DNA of 8,231 nt, taken from assembly GCA_902796985.1 (NCBI GenBank), contig CADBRC010000236.1, positions 1-8,231 on the forward strand, read 5' to 3'. This document shows, in pieces, positions 6,756 through 8,231 of this stretch. Every line of letters begins with the position of its first letter. Within the stretch, counting starts at the first letter, position 1. This DNA comes from an uncultured Spirochaetaceae bacterium (GTDB lineage Bacteria; Spirochaetota; Spirochaetia; Treponematales; Treponemataceae). The translations under genes and the position numbers were made by a program. The notes below the pieces were generated by a model. It searched no databases and was not told the origin of the DNA. It was given only the letters and a program-made list of their open reading frames with translations.

Positions 6756-6820
6756 ACCCGTTCGGAAACAGGCTTGGGCAACGCCAGCAGCTTCCCTGCC
6801 AGTACCGTTTCCGAACAGGT
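6756..6820. repeat. Palindromic element copy B in the divergent intergenic region
   Basis: Arms 6756-6769 (ACCCGTTCGGAAAC) and 6807-6820 (GTTTCCGAACAGGT) match the two arms of the hairpin at 6461-6492. The right arm is identical over 14 bases and the left arm differs at one base. The loop is 37 bases instead of 4. The single arm mismatch is C-A if transcribed on the plus strand but a tolerated G-U pair on the minus strand. Flanks also resemble copy A on the left (ATTAAACC versus AATAAACC). It lies between two divergent starts, so it is not placed as the terminator of either neighbour. Confidence 0.75.
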
Positions 6821-6823
6821 CCA

Positions 6824-6852
6824 TTTACAAGGGTATGAACAGGGGCTATAAT
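6824..6852 (+). promoter_or_regulatory. Sigma-70 promoter of the dehydrogenase gene, predicted leaderless
   Basis: A -35 box TTTACA (6824-6829) and a consensus -10 box TATAAT (6847-6852) are separated by exactly 17 bp. Transcription would begin at about 6859-6861, and the ATG is at 6861, so the mRNA should have a 0-2 nt leader and no ribosome binding site. The -10 box is nested in the short dyad GGGCT/AGCCC (6843-6847 and 6854-6858). The word GAACAGG occurs on both sides of the -35 box (6813-6819, 6837-6843). Confidence 0.75.
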
Positions 6853-6860
6853 GAGCCCGT

Positions 6861-7676
6861 ATGGATATGAAGAAAATCAGCATTGTAACCGGTGCCTCCA
6901 GCGGCATGGGGGAGTGCTTCGCCCGCCAGCTTGCAGCCGAAGGTAAAACTATCTCCGACGAGATATGGATTGTCGCCCGCCGGGGCGACCGGCTGGAAAA
7001 ACTGAAGGCAGAGATAGAGCAGGGTGCCGCCGGGAAGGAACTGCCCGTGATTGTCCCCCTGCCCCTTGACATAGCGGGCAAAGCGGGGGCACTGCGGCTC
7101 AAGGAGAAGCTGGACGAAGAGAAGGACAGGGGCGCGTTCTGCGTAAGCGTCCTGGTCAACAACGCGGGCTTCGGCAGCTACGGGGAGTTCGCAGCGACCG
7201 ACCCGGAGCGGGAGATGGACATGGTGGACCTGGACTGCACCAGTCTGACGGGCATCACGGGATATGCCCTCCCCTACATGGGCCGGGGAGCACGGATAAT
7301 CAATGTCGCAAGCCTCGCCTCATTTCTTCCGCTCGGGAACTTCGCCGTCTACGGAGCATGCAAGGCTTACGTGCTGAGCCTGACGGTCGCCCTCCGCGCA
7401 GAGCTGAAAGACAGGGGAATAAAGGTGACGGCCCTCTGCCCCGGACCGGTCTCCACGGAATTCGCGAATGTCGCCTCCAAAGGGGCGAGGAAAGAAGTAA
7501 GGCACGGTCTTTCTGCGGAAAAGACCGTCGCCCACTGCCTGAAAAAATCCCGGCAGGGCAAGCTGTATGCAATAATGGCTTTTAAATGGAAGTTCAAGGC
7601 GGCGGCAAGCCGTTTTGTCGGACGGTACGCAGGGGCATGGTTCACCTACCGCTACTGCAAGCGTCCGTCCAACTGA
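6861..7676 (+). CDS. Short-chain dehydrogenase/reductase (SDR), classical type
   Basis: A 271-residue NAD(P)-dependent oxidoreductase of the broad COG0300/DltE-like group; the substrate cannot be inferred. The Rossmann nucleotide site is TGASSGMG (10-17), an Arg-Arg pair at 40-41 after strand 2 suggests NADP(H) preference, NNAG is at 100-103, and the catalytic residues are S151, Y164 and K168 (YGACK). CPGP is at 193-196. The position usually held by the tetrad Asn (in MIDVNC-like segments) reads MVDLDC, so it is Asp-125. The C-terminal 35 residues are basic and aromatic (KWKFK and TYRYCKR), possibly membrane-peripheral. The ATG at 6861 is chosen because the cofactor motif requires a start this early and the promoter predicts a leaderless mRNA; ATG at 6867 is the only other option. 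It is transcribed alone and ends at a hairpin shared with murA. Confidence 0.92.
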   Translation: MDMKKISIVTGASSGMGECFARQLAAEGKTISDEIWIVARRGDRLEKLKAEIEQGAAGKELPVIVPLPLDIAGKAGALRLKEKLDEEKDRGAFCVSVLVNNAGFGSYGEFAATDPEREMDMVDLDCTSLTGITGYALPYMGRGARIINVASLASFLPLGNFAVYGACKAYVLSLTVALRAELKDRGIKVTALCPGPVSTEFANVASKGARKEVRHGLSAEKTVAHCLKKSRQGKLYAIMAFKWKFKAAASRFVGRYAGAWFTYRYCKRPSN

Positions 7677-7689
7677 CAGATTTACGGGC

Positions 7690-7719
7690 AGCTTTCAAAA
7701 ACTGAAGTTTTTCGAGGCT
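7690..7719. terminator. Bidirectional hairpin terminator between the dehydrogenase and murA
   Basis: Imperfect inverted repeat with arms 7690-7703 and 7706-7719; the core AAAAACT/AGTTTTT pairs perfectly, with a TGAA loop closed by C-G, and the outer AGC/GCT also pairs. On the plus strand it is followed by CCCTTATTTTACTT, a modest T-rich tract. It is centred in the 46-bp gap between two convergent stop codons. The loop context resembles the hairpin at 6461-6492 (ACTGAGGT versus ACTGAAGT). Confidence 0.6.
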
Positions 7720-7722
7720 CCC

Positions 7723-8231
7723 TTATTTTACTTCCACCCGCTTGATGTGCGCGCCGAGAGACTGAAGCCGTTCGACAAGGTGCTCATAGCCCCGCTCTAT
7801 CTGGTAGACGTTGCTGATGCGGCTCTCCCCGCGGGCGGACAGGGCCGCTATGACCATCGCCATACCCGCGCGGACATCCGGCGAAACCAGATGTTCCCCG
7901 TGCAGGGCGCAGGGGCCCGAGATAACCGCCCGGTGGGGGTCGCAGAGGGTAATCCGCGCCCCCATGCTTATCAGCTTGTCCACGAAGAACATCCTGCTTT
8001 CGAACATCTTCTCAAAGACGAGGACCGTCCCCTCCACCTGGGTCGCGATGACAACCATGATGGAAGTCAAATCCGGCGGAAAGCCCGGCCAGGGGGAATC
8101 GTCTATCTTGGGTATCATGCCGCCGAGGTCAGCGTTGACCTTGAGCTTCTGATCAGATGAAACCGTCAGGGTTGTTCCCTCGATGTTCCACTGGATGCCC
8201 AGCTTACCGAAGGCTATCTTGAGCGGACGGA
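7723..8231 (-). CDS. murA: UDP-N-acetylglucosamine 1-carboxyvinyltransferase MurA, C-terminal part
   Basis: Cytoplasmic enzyme that transfers enolpyruvate from PEP to UDP-GlcNAc, the first committed step of peptidoglycan synthesis and the fosfomycin target. The frame is open to the right edge, so 168 C-terminal residues are visible and the N-terminal half with the active-site Cys is outside the window. Visible landmarks are [12 protein letters not shown], whose last Asp matches the catalytic Asp305 of the E. coli enzyme, the FESRMFF segment, [21 protein letters not shown] with the Arg corresponding to E. coli Arg397, and the terminal [19 protein letters not shown]. The ATG at 8116-8118 is internal; homology clearly continues upstream of it ([12 protein letters not shown]). 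Convergent with the dehydrogenase and sharing its terminator. Confidence 0.95.
   Translation of the reverse strand, partial: RPLKIAFGKLGIQWNIEGTTLTVSSDQKLKVNADLGGMIPKIDDSPWPGFPPDLTSIMVVIATQVEGTVLVFEKMFESRMFFVDKLISMGARITLCDPHRAVISGPCALHGEHLVSPDVRAGMAMVIAALSARGESRISNVYQIERGYEHLVERLQSLGAHIKRVEVK

Noticed and set aside
6461..6820. Insertion sequence or integron-like cassette bounded by the palindromes
   Set aside because: No transposase or integrase is present, the arms are internally inverted within each copy, and no clear target duplication flanks the block.
7615..8160. Plus-strand open frame running from the dehydrogenase end across murA
   Set aside because: It overlaps the dehydrogenase 3' end, the terminator and antisense murA; the MurA motifs on the minus strand explain the region.
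1..8231. Sigma-54 (-24/-12) promoters controlled by the resident RpoN
   Set aside because: Scanning intergenic gaps by eye for TGGCAC-N5-TTGC on both strands gave no convincing match.

Overview
The window is an ordinary, densely packed bacterial chromosome segment of fairly high GC with eight protein genes, two of them cut by the window edges. I see no RNA genes, phage genes, CRISPR array or insertion sequence. The protein set (sigma-54, an FtsK with a very acidic linker, a two-repeat YggT protein, a GH18 protein, and a MurA of the subtype with FESRMFF and CDPHR motifs) would fit a Treponema-like spirochaete. The MurA subtype also resembles Bacteroidetes enzymes, so the lineage is a tentative inference from recalled family resemblance, not a search result.

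Layout. Bases 1-232 hold the end of a MATE efflux transporter, followed 12 bp later by rpoN (245-1696), probably in one transcript. rpoN converges, with only 8 bp between stop codons, on a minus-strand operon that reads right to left: ftsK (6389-3441), a secreted GH18 glycosidase-like protein (3426-2332), and a YggT-family membrane protein (2301-1705). Intergenic gaps in that operon are 14 and 30 bp. Upstream of ftsK on the same strand is a small one-helix membrane protein (6720-6499) with a Lys, Pro and Glu-rich tail, separated from ftsK by a strong hairpin terminator. A 140-bp divergent region (6721-6860) separates it from a plus-strand short-chain dehydrogenase (6861-7676). That gene converges on the 3' end of murA (7723 to beyond 8231), with a hairpin between them.

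How the genes fit together: ftsK, the GH18 protein, YggT and murA all have plausible links to septation, chromosome segregation or the cell wall. MATE/rpoN and the dehydrogenase have no obvious tie to them.

The most unusual signals are in 6450-6865. A palindromic element with arms GTTCGGAAAC/GTTTCCGAAC occurs twice, once on each side of the 73-codon gene, with different loops. The dehydrogenase has a near-consensus sigma-70 promoter whose -10 box ends 8 bp before the start codon, so its mRNA should be leaderless. I found no clear new multi-gene system here.
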